Assembly: GCA_934573855.1 (NCBI GenBank)
Contig: CAKTMF010000007.1
Coordinates: forward strand, 83,613 to 147,612
Reading direction: 5' to 3'
Origin: an uncultured Oscillospiraceae bacterium
Lineage (GTDB): Bacteria > Bacillota > Clostridia > Oscillospirales > Oscillospiraceae
DNA: 64,000 nucleotides
Shown piece by piece: positions 8,668-16,940 of the stretch (its first letter is position 1; every line of letters starts with the position of its first letter). The position numbers were made by a program, and so were the translations under genes. The notes under the pieces were generated by a model. That model saw nothing but the letters and a program-made list of their open reading frames with translations, was not told where the DNA came from and did not search any database.

Positions 8668-11600
8668 AAAGCTTCTTGCGCTCGTGCTGGCGTTCGCACT
8701 GGTGGCGGCGATAGCCGTTCCGTCGTACGCCGTCGGCCGCGAGATACGCATCAAGACCGCGGACGATCTGCGCAAGCTCTCCGCGAAGTGCCGGCTCGAT
8801 ACATATTCGCAGGGCCTCACGGCCTTTCTCGATAACGACATCTCGCTCGGCAACGAGCCTTTCGAGCCGTTCGCCTCCTTCAGCGGGGTGTTTGACGGGC
8901 GCGGACACACCATCTCCGGCGTGACGCTCGCCACCGACGGCGCGCACCAGGGCTTCTTCCGCTATATTCAGGAGGGCGGCTGGGTCAAGGACCTCAACAT
9001 CGAGGGTACCGTCAACCCCTCCAACATCCGCACCGAGGTCGGCGGCCTGGTCGGCACCAACTACGGTCTTGTGGAGAACTGCAGCTTTTCCGGCGAGGTA
9101 CACGGCCTTGAGAAGGTCGGCGGTATCGCGGGCTACAACTGCGGTACGGTCAGGGATTCCTCCTTTGCAGGCAGCGTGGCAGGCAAGCGCTATACCGGCG
9201 GTATCGCGGGCTACAGCGAGGGCCTTATCGACGGCTGCACCAATAACGGCGATGTCAACACCACCATCGAGACCCCGCCCATGGAGATAGACAGCCTCAG
9301 CCTCTCCGACCTCACCGATATGACCGTTGTGAGCGCCGACGATTCAAGCACCGTGACCGACTCCGGCGGTATCGTCGGGCTGAGCACCGGCATAGTGCAG
9401 AGCTGCCTCAACACCGGCACCGTCGGCTATCAGCACTACGGCTACAATGTCGGCGGCATCGCAGGCCGGCAGTCCGGCTATATCAACGGCTGCGAGAACA
9501 GGGGAGATGTGCGCGGACGCAAGGACATCGGCGGCATAGTCGGACAGATGGAGCCTTATCTCTCCGTTTCCGAGACCGGCAACCTCATCGACGAGCTCAA
9601 GCTGCTCAGCGCCTCCATCTCGGTCGCGATGGCTCATCTTGACGCCAACAGTGCCGCCGCCGGCGATATCATGGACGATATAGGCGGCGACGTTGACAAC
9701 GCTATCGACAACGCCGAGGAGATGGATAGAAACTCCGAGTCCCCCAAGCTGCCCGAAAACCAGCCGGGCGGCGACGAGGGCGGCGATGAGGAGGTCGACT
9801 GGGGCGAGGTAAAGGACAAGGCCGGCGAAAAGGTCGGCGACGCCGGGCAGACCGCCTCCGACATCAAGGATAAGCTCGGCGACGATACCATTGACAACAT
9901 AACCTCCGGCAACAAGGACAACATCACCGACGAGGACCGGGAAAAGATAGGCGAGGTCGGCGGAGACCTTGCGGATAAGGCTGGCGACAAGATCGGCGAT
10001 AAGATCGATGAGCGCAAGGAGGAAAAGGAGGCCGAGAAAAAGGCGGAGCAGGAGCGCCAGGACAGATATGACAGCGCCTCCGGCGCCCTGAGCGGCAATC
10101 TCGGCAGCATATCCGGCAACCTCGCGCGCCTCAACGAGCTGGTCAGCGATACCGCATCCCAGCTCGCGCGGGATATGCAGGTCGTCAACATGCACTTCTA
10201 CCGCGCGATGGATATCCTCGGCAACATTCTTACCGGAAACGCCGTGATCTATAAGGATATCTCCGACGAGGACACCGAGGAGCTTACCGACGGCAAGGTC
10301 GCCGCCAGCGTCAATAACGGCGGCGTGGACGGCGACATCGGCGTGGGCGGCATTTCCGGCGAGATGGGCATAGAGATCGAGTACGACCTCGAGGGCGTCA
10401 TCACCGAGAAGCTCGACACCACCATCATCTCCAAGACCTTTGAGAGCCGCTGCGTCGCGAGAAACTGCGTGAACAACGGCACCGTTACCGGCAAGAAGAA
10501 CTACATCGGCGGCGTCACCGGCTACACGAAGCTCGGCACCATCATCGGCTGCGAGTGCTACGGCGCGGTCGAGAGCGAGAGCGGCAGCTACGTCGGCGGC
10601 ATAGTCGGACGCAGCGACACCGTCGTGCGCGAGAGCTACGCCATGTGCGCCGTCAGCGGCGTGAAGTACGTCGGCGGTATCGCCGGAATGGGCGTGAAGG
10701 TACGCTCCTGCGGCAGCCGCGTCTCCATCCCCTCGTACACCGCCTCCGTGGGCGCCATCGCCGGCTGGGCGGACGTGCGCGAGAAGGAGGACGTACCCGA
10801 GAACGACGAGCGCTACGGCAGCGACGAGCTGTATTACGTCTGGGGCAACACCTTCGTGAGCGACGATCTGGGCGGAGTCGACGGCGTGAGCTACGCCGGC
10901 AGGGCCGAGCCGCAGACCGAGGAGAAGTTTGCCGCGAACGGCGTGCTTCCCCTGCGCTTCCGCGAGTTCACCGTTACCTTCAAGGCCGACGGGACCGTCA
11001 TCGCGGACGTCACCGGCGTCGTGGACGAGGGCATTCCCGCAGAGAAGATCCCCGACGTACCCGAGAAGGAGGGCTACACCGGCTACTGGCCGGAATTTGA
11101 CGCGAAGAAGCTCAATAAGGATACGACTCTTGAAGCGATATACAACCCCAACCAGAGCAGTATTGCCTCCTCCCTCACGAGCGAGGACAATTCCGAGATG
11201 TCCGTCGTTCTCCTCAGCGGCGACTTCTCCGACTGCGCTTCTCTTGCCGTGAAGGCGTATGAGGCCCCCGGCCCGGTCATCGCCGGCACGGAGATACTCG
11301 AGCAGTGGGAGTACAGCGTGGAGAACAACCGCGGCGAGGCCGGGGATTACTCCGTCAGATACCTCACTCCCGCGCTCAGGGATAGGCACGACCGTATCGA
11401 GATCTACGCGCTCAAGGGCGACAAGTGGGTAAGAATGCAGACGAGCGAGAGCGGCAGCTACACCGTCTTTGACGGCAGCGGCAGCAGCGGCGTGTTCGCG
11501 GCCGTGGAGTTCCCGCCGTCCAGCGGCAAGCTCATCGCCATCGTCGCGGCAGCGGCGGCGGTCGTGGTGCTGGCGGCAGCGTTCTTCATTATAAAAGGAA

Positions 11601-11818
11601 AGAAAAAGAACGCTCAGGCTCCCGAGCAGACAGAGGCAGCCGCCGAAGCCGCGCCTGAGGATACCGCGCCCGTCGCCGAAAACGCGCAGGGCGCACCCGA
11701 AAACGGCGGACACAGCGCGGCGGAAGCCGTCCCGGCCGAGATAAAAGCCGGGGAAGAGCCTGCCGGCGCCGCGGAGGAAAAGGGACCCGCGGAGGAAGAG
11801 GCTCCGGCGCTGAAATGA
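8657..11818 (+). CDS. Giant GLUG-repeat surface protein with membrane anchor
   Basis: A 1053-aa secreted protein: signal peptide 1-26 (ending PSYA), then about eight GLUG-type repeats (VGGLVGTNYGLVENC, VGGIAGYNCGTVRDS, TGGIAGYSEGLIDGC and so on), expected to form a beta-helix. Residues about 370-480 are a highly charged Asp/Lys/Glu insert in which DK-GDKIG units recur. GLUG repeats resume near 595-680. Residues about 770-830 resemble a Flg_new/InlB B-repeat (FKADGTVIADV ... YWPEFD). A transmembrane helix (about 955-977) and an acidic Ala/Glu/Pro cytoplasmic tail follow. It overlaps the MMPL gene by 11 bases. Adhesin or envelope-scaffold function is inferred from architecture only. Confidence 0.85.
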   Translation: MKTKKLLALVLAFALVAAIAVPSYAVGREIRIKTADDLRKLSAKCRLDTYSQGLTAFLDNDISLGNEPFEPFASFSGVFDGRGHTISGVTLATDGAHQGFFRYIQEGGWVKDLNIEGTVNPSNIRTEVGGLVGTNYGLVENCSFSGEVHGLEKVGGIAGYNCGTVRDSSFAGSVAGKRYTGGIAGYSEGLIDGCTNNGDVNTTIETPPMEIDSLSLSDLTDMTVVSADDSSTVTDSGGIVGLSTGIVQSCLNTGTVGYQHYGYNVGGIAGRQSGYINGCENRGDVRGRKDIGGIVGQMEPYLSVSETGNLIDELKLLSASISVAMAHLDANSAAAGDIMDDIGGDVDNAIDNAEEMDRNSESPKLPENQPGGDEGGDEEVDWGEVKDKAGEKVGDAGQTASDIKDKLGDDTIDNITSGNKDNITDEDREKIGEVGGDLADKAGDKIGDKIDERKEEKEAEKKAEQERQDRYDSASGALSGNLGSISGNLARLNELVSDTASQLARDMQVVNMHFYRAMDILGNILTGNAVIYKDISDEDTEELTDGKVAASVNNGGVDGDIGVGGISGEMGIEIEYDLEGVITEKLDTTIISKTFESRCVARNCVNNGTVTGKKNYIGGVTGYTKLGTIIGCECYGAVESESGSYVGGIVGRSDTVVRESYAMCAVSGVKYVGGIAGMGVKVRSCGSRVSIPSYTASVGAIAGWADVREKEDVPENDERYGSDELYYVWGNTFVSDDLGGVDGVSYAGRAEPQTEEKFAANGVLPLRFREFTVTFKADGTVIADVTGVVDEGIPAEKIPDVPEKEGYTGYWPEFDAKKLNKDTTLEAIYNPNQSSIASSLTSEDNSEMSVVLLSGDFSDCASLAVKAYEAPGPVIAGTEILEQWEYSVENNRGEAGDYSVRYLTPALRDRHDRIEIYALKGDKWVRMQTSESGSYTVFDGSGSSGVFAAVEFPPSSGKLIAIVAAAAAVVVLAAAFFIIKGKKKNAQAPEQTEAAAEAAPEDTAPVAENAQGAPENGGHSAAEAVPAEIKAGEEPAGAAEEKGPAEEEAPALK

Positions 11819-11850
11819 CACTTGAAAAAGCAGCTATAATGTAATAAAAT

Positions 11851-11878
11851 CGGCAGACGGAAACGTCTGCCGGTTTTA
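11851..11878 (+). terminator. Terminator after the MMPL/GLUG operon
   Basis: A 9-bp GC-rich stem (CGGCAGACG and complement), GAAA tetraloop, then GTTTTA. Confidence 0.85.
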
Positions 11879-11903
11879 CGCACTTTTACAGGAGAGAAAC
11901 AAC

Positions 11904-13070
11904 ATGACCACACTTCTTCTGGCTATCATATACCTTGCCTTTATAAGCCTTGGTCTGCCGGACGCGCTCCTCGGCGCGGCATGGCCCGCCATGCACGAGG
12001 GCATGAACGTCCCCATATCCTACGCGGGGATCATCTCCGCCGTTATCTTCGTCTGCACCGTGATATCCAGCCTCATGAGCGACCGGCTGCACCGGCGCTT
12101 CGGCACGGGGTGGATCGTGGCGGTCAGCGTCGCGGTGAGCGCGGCGTCCATCTTCGGCTTTGCCTTCAGCCGCTCCTTCGCACTGCTCGTTGCGCTGTCG
12201 ATACCATACGGCCTTGCCGCGGGCAGCATTGACGCGGCGCTGAACAACTATGTCGCCCTGCACTATGCCAGCCGCCACATGAGTTGGCTGCACTGCATGT
12301 GGGGCGTCGGCACCATCGTCGGCCCGCAGGTCATGGGCGCTGCCCTCGCCGGGGGCGCCGCGTGGCAGAGCGGCTATCTGTGGGTCGCCGTCATCCAGAG
12401 CGTTATCGCGGCCGTCATGATCTTCTCGCTCCCGCTGTGGAAGATAAACAGGCACCCCGGCGTAAGCGAGGATGAGGGCCGGCCGCTCTCCATCCGTCAG
12501 GCGGTCTCGCTCCCGGGCGCGAAGTGTGTGCTGCTCATCTTCTGCTTCTACTGCGCCGTAGAGCAGAGCGCGCTCCTCTGGGGCAGCAGCTACCTTGCCG
12601 GACACGCCGGTATGAGCGCCGACCGCGCGGCGTCGCTGGGCGCGCTCTTCTGCATCGGTATCACCGCGGGCAGAGCGCTCAGCGGCTTTCTCACCATGAA
12701 GCTCAGCGACGACAATATGATACGCCTCGGCCTGAGCGTAATGCTCACTGCGTCGGTCATCATGCTCCTGCCGCTGGGCGAGGCCGGCGCGATATGCGGC
12801 CTGCTGCTCTTCGGCGCAGGGTGCGCCCCGGTCTATCCCTGCACCATCCACGCCACCCCGCGGCGCTTCGGCGCGGAGAACTCTCAGGCGCTCATCGGCA
12901 TACAGATGGCCTGCGCCTATGTCGGCACCTGCCTCGCCCCGCCGCTCTTCGGCCTCATCGCGCGCTTCGCGGGGGTGCGGTGGCTGCCGGTCTATCTCAT
13001 CCTGCCGACGGCCGCCATGCTCTTCCTGCTCAGGAGGATCCGGGGCCTGAAAAGAGCCGTGGCTCAATGA
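11904..13070 (+). CDS. Major facilitator superfamily transporter
   Basis: A 388-aa protein with about 12 hydrophobic helices and MFS features: a loop-2/3 motif around MSDRLHRRFGTGW and a central hydrophilic break (about residues 185-205). The closest general resemblance is to the FucP/sugar-like MFS group (SLGLPDALLGAAWPAMHE at the start, PYGLAAGSIDAALNNYVA in helix 4), which suggests a sugar or small-solute importer; substrate unproven. AGGAG lies nine bases before the ATG. It is a single-gene unit between two terminators. Confidence 0.85.
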   Translation: MTTLLLAIIYLAFISLGLPDALLGAAWPAMHEGMNVPISYAGIISAVIFVCTVISSLMSDRLHRRFGTGWIVAVSVAVSAASIFGFAFSRSFALLVALSIPYGLAAGSIDAALNNYVALHYASRHMSWLHCMWGVGTIVGPQVMGAALAGGAAWQSGYLWVAVIQSVIAAVMIFSLPLWKINRHPGVSEDEGRPLSIRQAVSLPGAKCVLLIFCFYCAVEQSALLWGSSYLAGHAGMSADRAASLGALFCIGITAGRALSGFLTMKLSDDNMIRLGLSVMLTASVIMLLPLGEAGAICGLLLFGAGCAPVYPCTIHATPRRFGAENSQALIGIQMACAYVGTCLAPPLFGLIARFAGVRWLPVYLILPTAAMLFLLRRIRGLKRAVAQ

Positions 13071-13110
13071 AGCGCGGTAAGCGCCGCGGCCACGGTGGGT
13101 GAAAAAGCAA

Positions 13111-13133
13111 GCGGGAGGAGCAAGCCCCTCCCC
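13111..13133 (-). repeat. REP-like palindromic element
   Basis: Read on the minus strand this is GGGGAGGGGCTTG followed by CTCCTCCCGC. It is nearly identical to the palindromes found inside the transposase gene at 55210-55231 and 55366-55392, so it is very probably a dispersed repeat of the family associated with that transposase. Confidence 0.7.
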
Positions 13134-13233
13134 AGCGGCGGGGACATAAAAAGGCTTATCCCTTGGGGGAGCCTGCGCAGCCGGCTTTAAGCTTGGGCAT
13201 GCGTTTTCTCCCGCCCGGCACTGAGAGCAGATC

Positions 13234-13261
13234 GCGGACGGCTGTAAGCCGTCCGCATTTT
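13234..13261 (+). terminator. Terminator, stem GCGGACGGC
   Basis: A perfect 9-bp stem (GCGGACGGC/GCCGTCCGC), loop TGTAA, followed by ATTTTAAT. It ends the MFS transcript about 160 bases after that gene's stop. Confidence 0.75.
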
Positions 13262-13481
13262 AATGCCATTTCGTGATAAAAAAATAACGAGCAAAATGCA
13301 AAAATACCAGCTTTTGCGAGAAATGCATTTTATCAAATCGCTTTTTATATTTTCTTCGTCATTTTGTCGCCCGCAGGGGCTATAATATCGGCATTTTGTT
13401 CATTGACTAACACCCCGCCGCAATGGTAATATATGCTTGAATGACAGGGGTATCATGCCCGGAAGCGGGGAAGTGCGCACG

Positions 13482-14186
13482 ATGAAAAAAATGTATGTCA
13501 TGATAGGCAACTACGGCAGCGGCAAAACGGAGCTGGCGCTGAATTTTGCGTTCAAGGCGGCCGAGGCCGGCCGGCGCACTGAGCTGCTTGACCTTGACAT
13601 GGTCAACACATATTTCCGCCTTACCGAGCCGGGCCGCATGACCCGCATGAAGGAGATACGCCTCGTCTCTCCGAACTTCGCAAACTCCGGCATAGAGACG
13701 CTCTCGCTCCCGGCGGAGGTGGCTTCCGCGTTCGCGATGGACTGGGACACCGTCGTGTTCGACGTCGGCGGCGACGCGGTCGGCTCCACGGCGCTGGGGC
13801 GCTATCACGAGGACTTCCTGGCACTTGAGCCGGGCGAGCTTGAGGTACTCAACGTCATCAACACACGCCGCCCCCTTGCCGGAACGGTGGAGCGGATAAT
13901 AAGGCTCCAGGAGGAAATGCAGATACACTCCCGCCTGAAAATAACCGGCATGGTGAACAACACCAACCTCGCCGGGATGACCGGGCCGGAGGAGCTTCGC
14001 CACGGCTACGAGATGATACGGCAGGTCTCAGAGATCACGGGCGTTCCCGTGCTGTACACCTCCGGCAAGAAGGATATGCTGGACGCGTTCCTTGCCGAGG
14101 GCCACGACCCAAAGTACATCGGCACCCCCGTCGCCATCGACACCTATATGGCCCGTGACTGGGACAGCTGGGTGGAGAGTATCTGA
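13482..14186 (+). CDS. P-loop ATP-binding protein linked to 2-oxoacid:ferredoxin oxidoreductase
   Basis: A 234-aa soluble nucleotide-binding protein. A Walker A motif GNYGSGKTE lies at about residues 8-16, a Walker B-like stretch is [11 protein letters not shown], and a MVNNTNL segment occupies the NKxD-like position. It precedes the ferredoxin, alpha, beta and gamma subunits of the oxidoreductase, with a 70-base gap, so it is probably co-transcribed; a cofactor or Fe-S-cluster loading role is plausible but unproven. ATG at 13482 ([12 protein letters not shown]) places the P-loop close to the N-terminus as in SIMIBI-type proteins; ATG at 13455 is an alternative with AGGGG four bases upstream. 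Confidence 0.75.
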   Translation: MKKMYVMIGNYGSGKTELALNFAFKAAEAGRRTELLDLDMVNTYFRLTEPGRMTRMKEIRLVSPNFANSGIETLSLPAEVASAFAMDWDTVVFDVGGDAVGSTALGRYHEDFLALEPGELEVLNVINTRRPLAGTVERIIRLQEEMQIHSRLKITGMVNNTNLAGMTGPEELRHGYEMIRQVSEITGVPVLYTSGKKDMLDAFLAEGHDPKYIGTPVAIDTYMARDWDSWVESI

Positions 14187-14256
14187 GCGCGCCGCGTCAT
14201 ATAATTTTGTGATCCCGCCGCATGTGCGGCCATTATACAAGAAAAGAGGTAAATTC

Positions 14257-14466
14257 ATGGTAAAGGTAACGATCAACGAGATTGTCTGCAAGGGCTGCGG
14301 ACTGTGCGTCAGAGCATGCCCCAAGAACGTTCTTGCCCTTTCCAGAACCAAGCTCAACGCAAAAGGCTATCACCCTGCAGAGGTCGCCGACCCCGAGAAC
14401 TGCATCGGTTGCGCATCCTGCGCGCGCACATGCCCTGATGTTGCGATCAGGATCGAGAAGGAATAA
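14257..14466 (+). CDS. Ferredoxin-like delta subunit of 2-oxoacid:ferredoxin oxidoreductase
   Basis: A 69-aa protein with two [4Fe-4S] motifs, [12 protein letters not shown] (about residues 11-22) and [12 protein letters not shown] (about 49-60). It corresponds to the KorD/VorD subunit that passes electrons from the TPP enzyme to external ferredoxin. An AGAGG site lies about eight bases before the ATG. It leads the four-subunit set, whose gaps are 15, 0 and -1 bases, a strongly coupled operon. Confidence 0.92.
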   Translation: MVKVTINEIVCKGCGLCVRACPKNVLALSRTKLNAKGYHPAEVADPENCIGCASCARTCPDVAIRIEKE

Positions 14467-14481
14467 GGAGGAAAACAGAAA

Positions 14482-15555
14482 ATGGCACTGACTCTTATGA
14501 AGGGTTCCGAGGCAATAGCAGAGGCCGCCATCCGTGCCGGCGCCCGCTTCTTCTTCGGATACCCCATCACCCCGCAGACTGAGATCCCCGAATACATGTC
14601 CGCCCGTATGCCCGAGGTCGGAGGCTGCTTCCTCCAGGCCGAGAGCGAGGTCGCGGCCATCAACATGGTCTATGGCGCAGCCTCCACCGGCGCACGCGTC
14701 ATCACCTCCTCCTCCAGCCCCGGCGTCAGCCTCAAGCAGGAGGGCATTTCCTACTGCGCGGGCGCGCAGCTTCCCTGCGTCATCCTCAACGTCATGCGCG
14801 GCGGCCCCGGCCTCGGTTCCATCCAGGCCTCTCAGGGCGACTATTTCCAGGCCACAAAGGGCGGCGGCAACGGCGACTACCACCTCATCACCTACGCTCC
14901 CTCCTCCATTCAGGAGGCGATCAACATCCTCTCCTTCGCCTATGACAAGGCCGAGAAGTACAGAGTCCCCGTTATGATGCTGGCCGACGGCATTATGGCC
15001 CAGATGATGGAGCCTGTCGAAATGCCCGAGATGGTCGAGTATAAGGTAGACCCCGAGAAGAAGCCCTGGGCGACCACCGGCTGGAAGCCCGGCGACGACC
15101 CCAAGAAGCGCGCCGTCATCAACTCCCTCTACATCAATACCGAGGAGCTGACCGAGCATAACAACGACCTCCAGAGCATTTACCGCGAGATCGAGAAGAA
15201 CGATGTCCTCTTCGACACCTACAAGACCGACGATGCCGAGATCATCATCACCGCCTTCGGCACCGTCTCCCGCGTTGCGCGCCGCGCCGTCGACATTCTG
15301 CGTGAGCAGGGCGTCAAGGTCGGTATCTTCCGCCCCATCACCGTGTGGCCGTTCCCCTATGAGCAGCTCGCCGACTGCGTGAAGAACTGCAAGGCAGTCC
15401 TTGACGTCGAGGTCAACGAGGGCCAGATGCTTGAGGATGTCAAGCTCGCCATCAACGGCAGCAAGAAGGTCGACTACTTCGGCTACTGCGGCAGCCAGTT
15501 CCCCACCGTCGCAGAGATCGTCGACAAGGTCCTTGCTATGAAGGAGGGTATATAA
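14482..15555 (+). CDS. vorB: 2-oxoacid:ferredoxin oxidoreductase alpha subunit (VorB/KorA type)
   Basis: A 357-aa subunit carrying the pyrimidine-binding and domain-II parts of the TPP enzyme. The family start (GSEAIAEAAIRAGARFFFGYPITPQTEI), split here by the GYPITPQ core, is clear, as is the ESEVAAINMVYGAA helix, where the Glu activates TPP, and the C-terminal transketolase-like domain (EIIITAFGTVSRVARR). Members of this length and gene order are usually named VorB (2-oxoisovalerate) or KorA (2-oxoglutarate); sequence alone cannot decide which acid is used. With its partners it makes acyl-CoA and CO2 from 2-oxoacid and CoA, reducing ferredoxin, typical of amino-acid-fermenting anaerobes. Confidence 0.88.
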   Translation: MALTLMKGSEAIAEAAIRAGARFFFGYPITPQTEIPEYMSARMPEVGGCFLQAESEVAAINMVYGAASTGARVITSSSSPGVSLKQEGISYCAGAQLPCVILNVMRGGPGLGSIQASQGDYFQATKGGGNGDYHLITYAPSSIQEAINILSFAYDKAEKYRVPVMMLADGIMAQMMEPVEMPEMVEYKVDPEKKPWATTGWKPGDDPKKRAVINSLYINTEELTEHNNDLQSIYREIEKNDVLFDTYKTDDAEIIITAFGTVSRVARRAVDILREQGVKVGIFRPITVWPFPYEQLADCVKNCKAVLDVEVNEGQMLEDVKLAINGSKKVDYFGYCGSQFPTVAEIVDKVLAMKEGI

Positions 15556-16302
15556 ATGTCCGTAGTATTTGAAAAGACAAGTTATCTCACCGATAAGCAG
15601 TTCCACTACTGCCCCGGCTGCAACCACGGCATAATCCACCGCCTGGTCGCCGAGGCTCTCGAGGAGGCGGACATGGGCCGCGACATCGTCGGCGTCGCGC
15701 CTGTCGGCTGCTCCGTTTTCGCGTATGACTACTTCAACTGCGACATGATCGAGGCTGCCCACGGCCGCGCTCCCGCCGTCGCTACCGGCGTAAAGCGCGC
15801 AAAGCCCGGCGCACTGGTATTCACCTATCAGGGCGACGGCGACCTTGCCTCCATCGGCACCGCCGAGATCGTCCACGCCGCCCACCGCGGCGAGAAGATC
15901 ACCACCATTTTCGTCAACAACGCCATTTACGGCATGACCGGCGGCCAGATGGCTCCCACCACTCTCGTGGGCCAGAAGACCACTACCTGCCCCAAGGGCC
16001 GTGACGAGGCATGGTGCGGCGCCCCCATCAAGATGAGCGAAATGCTCGCGCAGATCCCCGGCGCGTACTATATCGAGCGCTGCGCCGTCAACAACAACGC
16101 CAACATCATCAAGTGCAAGAAGGCCATCAAGAAGGCGTTCGAGTACCAGAAGGAGGGCAAGGGCTTCTGCATGATCGAGGTCCTGTCCGCCTGCCCGACC
16201 AACTGGGGCCTCAGCCCTGTTGAGTCCATGAAGTGGCTGGAAGAGAACATGATCCCGTACTATCCTCTGGGCGTATACAAAGACAAGGGGGCTGAAAAGT
16301 AA
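15556..16302 (+). CDS. 2-oxoacid:ferredoxin oxidoreductase beta subunit (TPP-binding)
   Basis: A 248-aa subunit that binds the diphosphate and Mg2+ of TPP. The motif GDGDLASIGTAEIVHAA with FVNNAIYGMTGGQM shows the GDG...N signature at about residues 93-130. CPGCNHGIIHRL near the N-terminus is the conserved Cys-containing segment of KorB/VorA proteins. It starts directly after the alpha subunit stop and its own stop overlaps the gamma start (TAATG). Named KorB or VorA depending on substrate. Confidence 0.9.
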   Translation: MSVVFEKTSYLTDKQFHYCPGCNHGIIHRLVAEALEEADMGRDIVGVAPVGCSVFAYDYFNCDMIEAAHGRAPAVATGVKRAKPGALVFTYQGDGDLASIGTAEIVHAAHRGEKITTIFVNNAIYGMTGGQMAPTTLVGQKTTTCPKGRDEAWCGAPIKMSEMLAQIPGAYYIERCAVNNNANIIKCKKAIKKAFEYQKEGKGFCMIEVLSACPTNWGLSPVESMKWLEENMIPYYPLGVYKDKGAEK

Positions 16303-16838
16303 TGCTGAAACAGTTTATTTTCGCAGGCTTCGGCGGTCAGGGCATGCTCCTGATCGGTAAGTTCCTCGCCATGGCGAGCATGCTTGAGGGCAAGCATGTC
16401 TCGTGGCTTCCCTCCTACGGTCCCGAGATGCGCGGCGGCACCGCGAACTGCTCCGTGAACGTCTCCGATGAAGAGGTCGCCTCTCCCATCGTCGATCAGG
16501 CCGACGTGGTCATCGCGATGAACCTGCCCTCTTTGGACAAGTTCGAGAAATCCGTTCGTCCCGGCGGCGTTCTGGTCATCAACAGCTCCATCATCGAGCG
16601 CAAGTCCGTCCGCGACGATATCACCGTCGTCTACTGCGACGCGATGAAGATCGCCGATGAGGTCGGCAACCCCAAGGGCGCGAACGTCGCGATACTCGGC
16701 GCGATGATGGCGAAGGTCGACGTGTGCAGCGTCGACAGCATGATCGAGGCCATCCGTATCGAGCTTGGCGAGCGCAAGGCACGCTTCCTCGAGGGCAACA
16801 AGAAGGCTCTTCTTGCCGGCATGGAGGCCGCAAAGTAA
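16302..16838 (+). CDS. 2-oxoacid:ferredoxin oxidoreductase gamma subunit
   Basis: A 178-aa catalytic gamma subunit of the pyruvate/ketoisovalerate family. FAGFGGQGMLLIGKFLAMA at the N-terminus and SYGPEMRGGTANCSVNVS at about residues 44-62 are diagnostic. It completes the alpha-beta-gamma-delta set; together they give a heterotetramer. The start codon overlaps the beta stop by one base, and a terminator follows, so this is the operon end. Confidence 0.9.
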   Translation: MLKQFIFAGFGGQGMLLIGKFLAMASMLEGKHVSWLPSYGPEMRGGTANCSVNVSDEEVASPIVDQADVVIAMNLPSLDKFEKSVRPGGVLVINSSIIERKSVRDDITVVYCDAMKIADEVGNPKGANVAILGAMMAKVDVCSVDSMIEAIRIELGERKARFLEGNKKALLAGMEAAK

Positions 16839-16859
16839 ATTTTCCCGTATAAACGAGTT

Positions 16860-16893
16860 CAGCCGCGTCCGAGGACGCGGCTGAAGCTTTTTA
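16860..16893 (+). terminator. Terminator of the 2-oxoacid oxidoreductase operon
   Basis: A perfect 10-bp stem (CAGCCGCGTC and complement) with loop CGAG followed by AAGCTTTTTA. Confidence 0.85.
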
Positions 16894-16940
16894 TGGTTAG
16901 TCAGCTTTTCTGCCGGGAAGGCGGGGAACGGAGAGGGAGC

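Larger units (their letters stand above)
13071..13481 (+). other. Intergenic region with REP-like palindrome, terminator and AT-rich leader
   Basis: About 410 bases without a credible gene; an 11-codon ATG frame at 13067-13102 has no coding features. It holds a REP-like palindrome (13111-13133), a second imperfect hairpin (13153-13178), a terminator (13234-13261) and an AT-rich stretch (13262-13436) that should carry the promoter of the ATPase/oxidoreductase operon. I could not place a confident -35/-10 pair there. Confidence 0.6.

Noticed and set aside
6319..8934. 871-codon open frame on the minus strand
   Set aside because: It mirrors the MMPL gene on the opposite strand. High-GC genes produce long antisense frames; the product is His/Arg/Gln-rich without domains, while the plus-strand frame has clear RND features.
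9344..11821. 825-codon open frame on the minus strand
   Set aside because: Antisense shadow of the GLUG-repeat gene, Ala/Gly/Val/Asp-rich with no start signal or known domain.
13067..13102. 11-codon ATG frame after the MFS gene
   Set aside because: Arg/Gly-rich, overlaps the MFS stop and has no SD of its own; not supportable as a gene.
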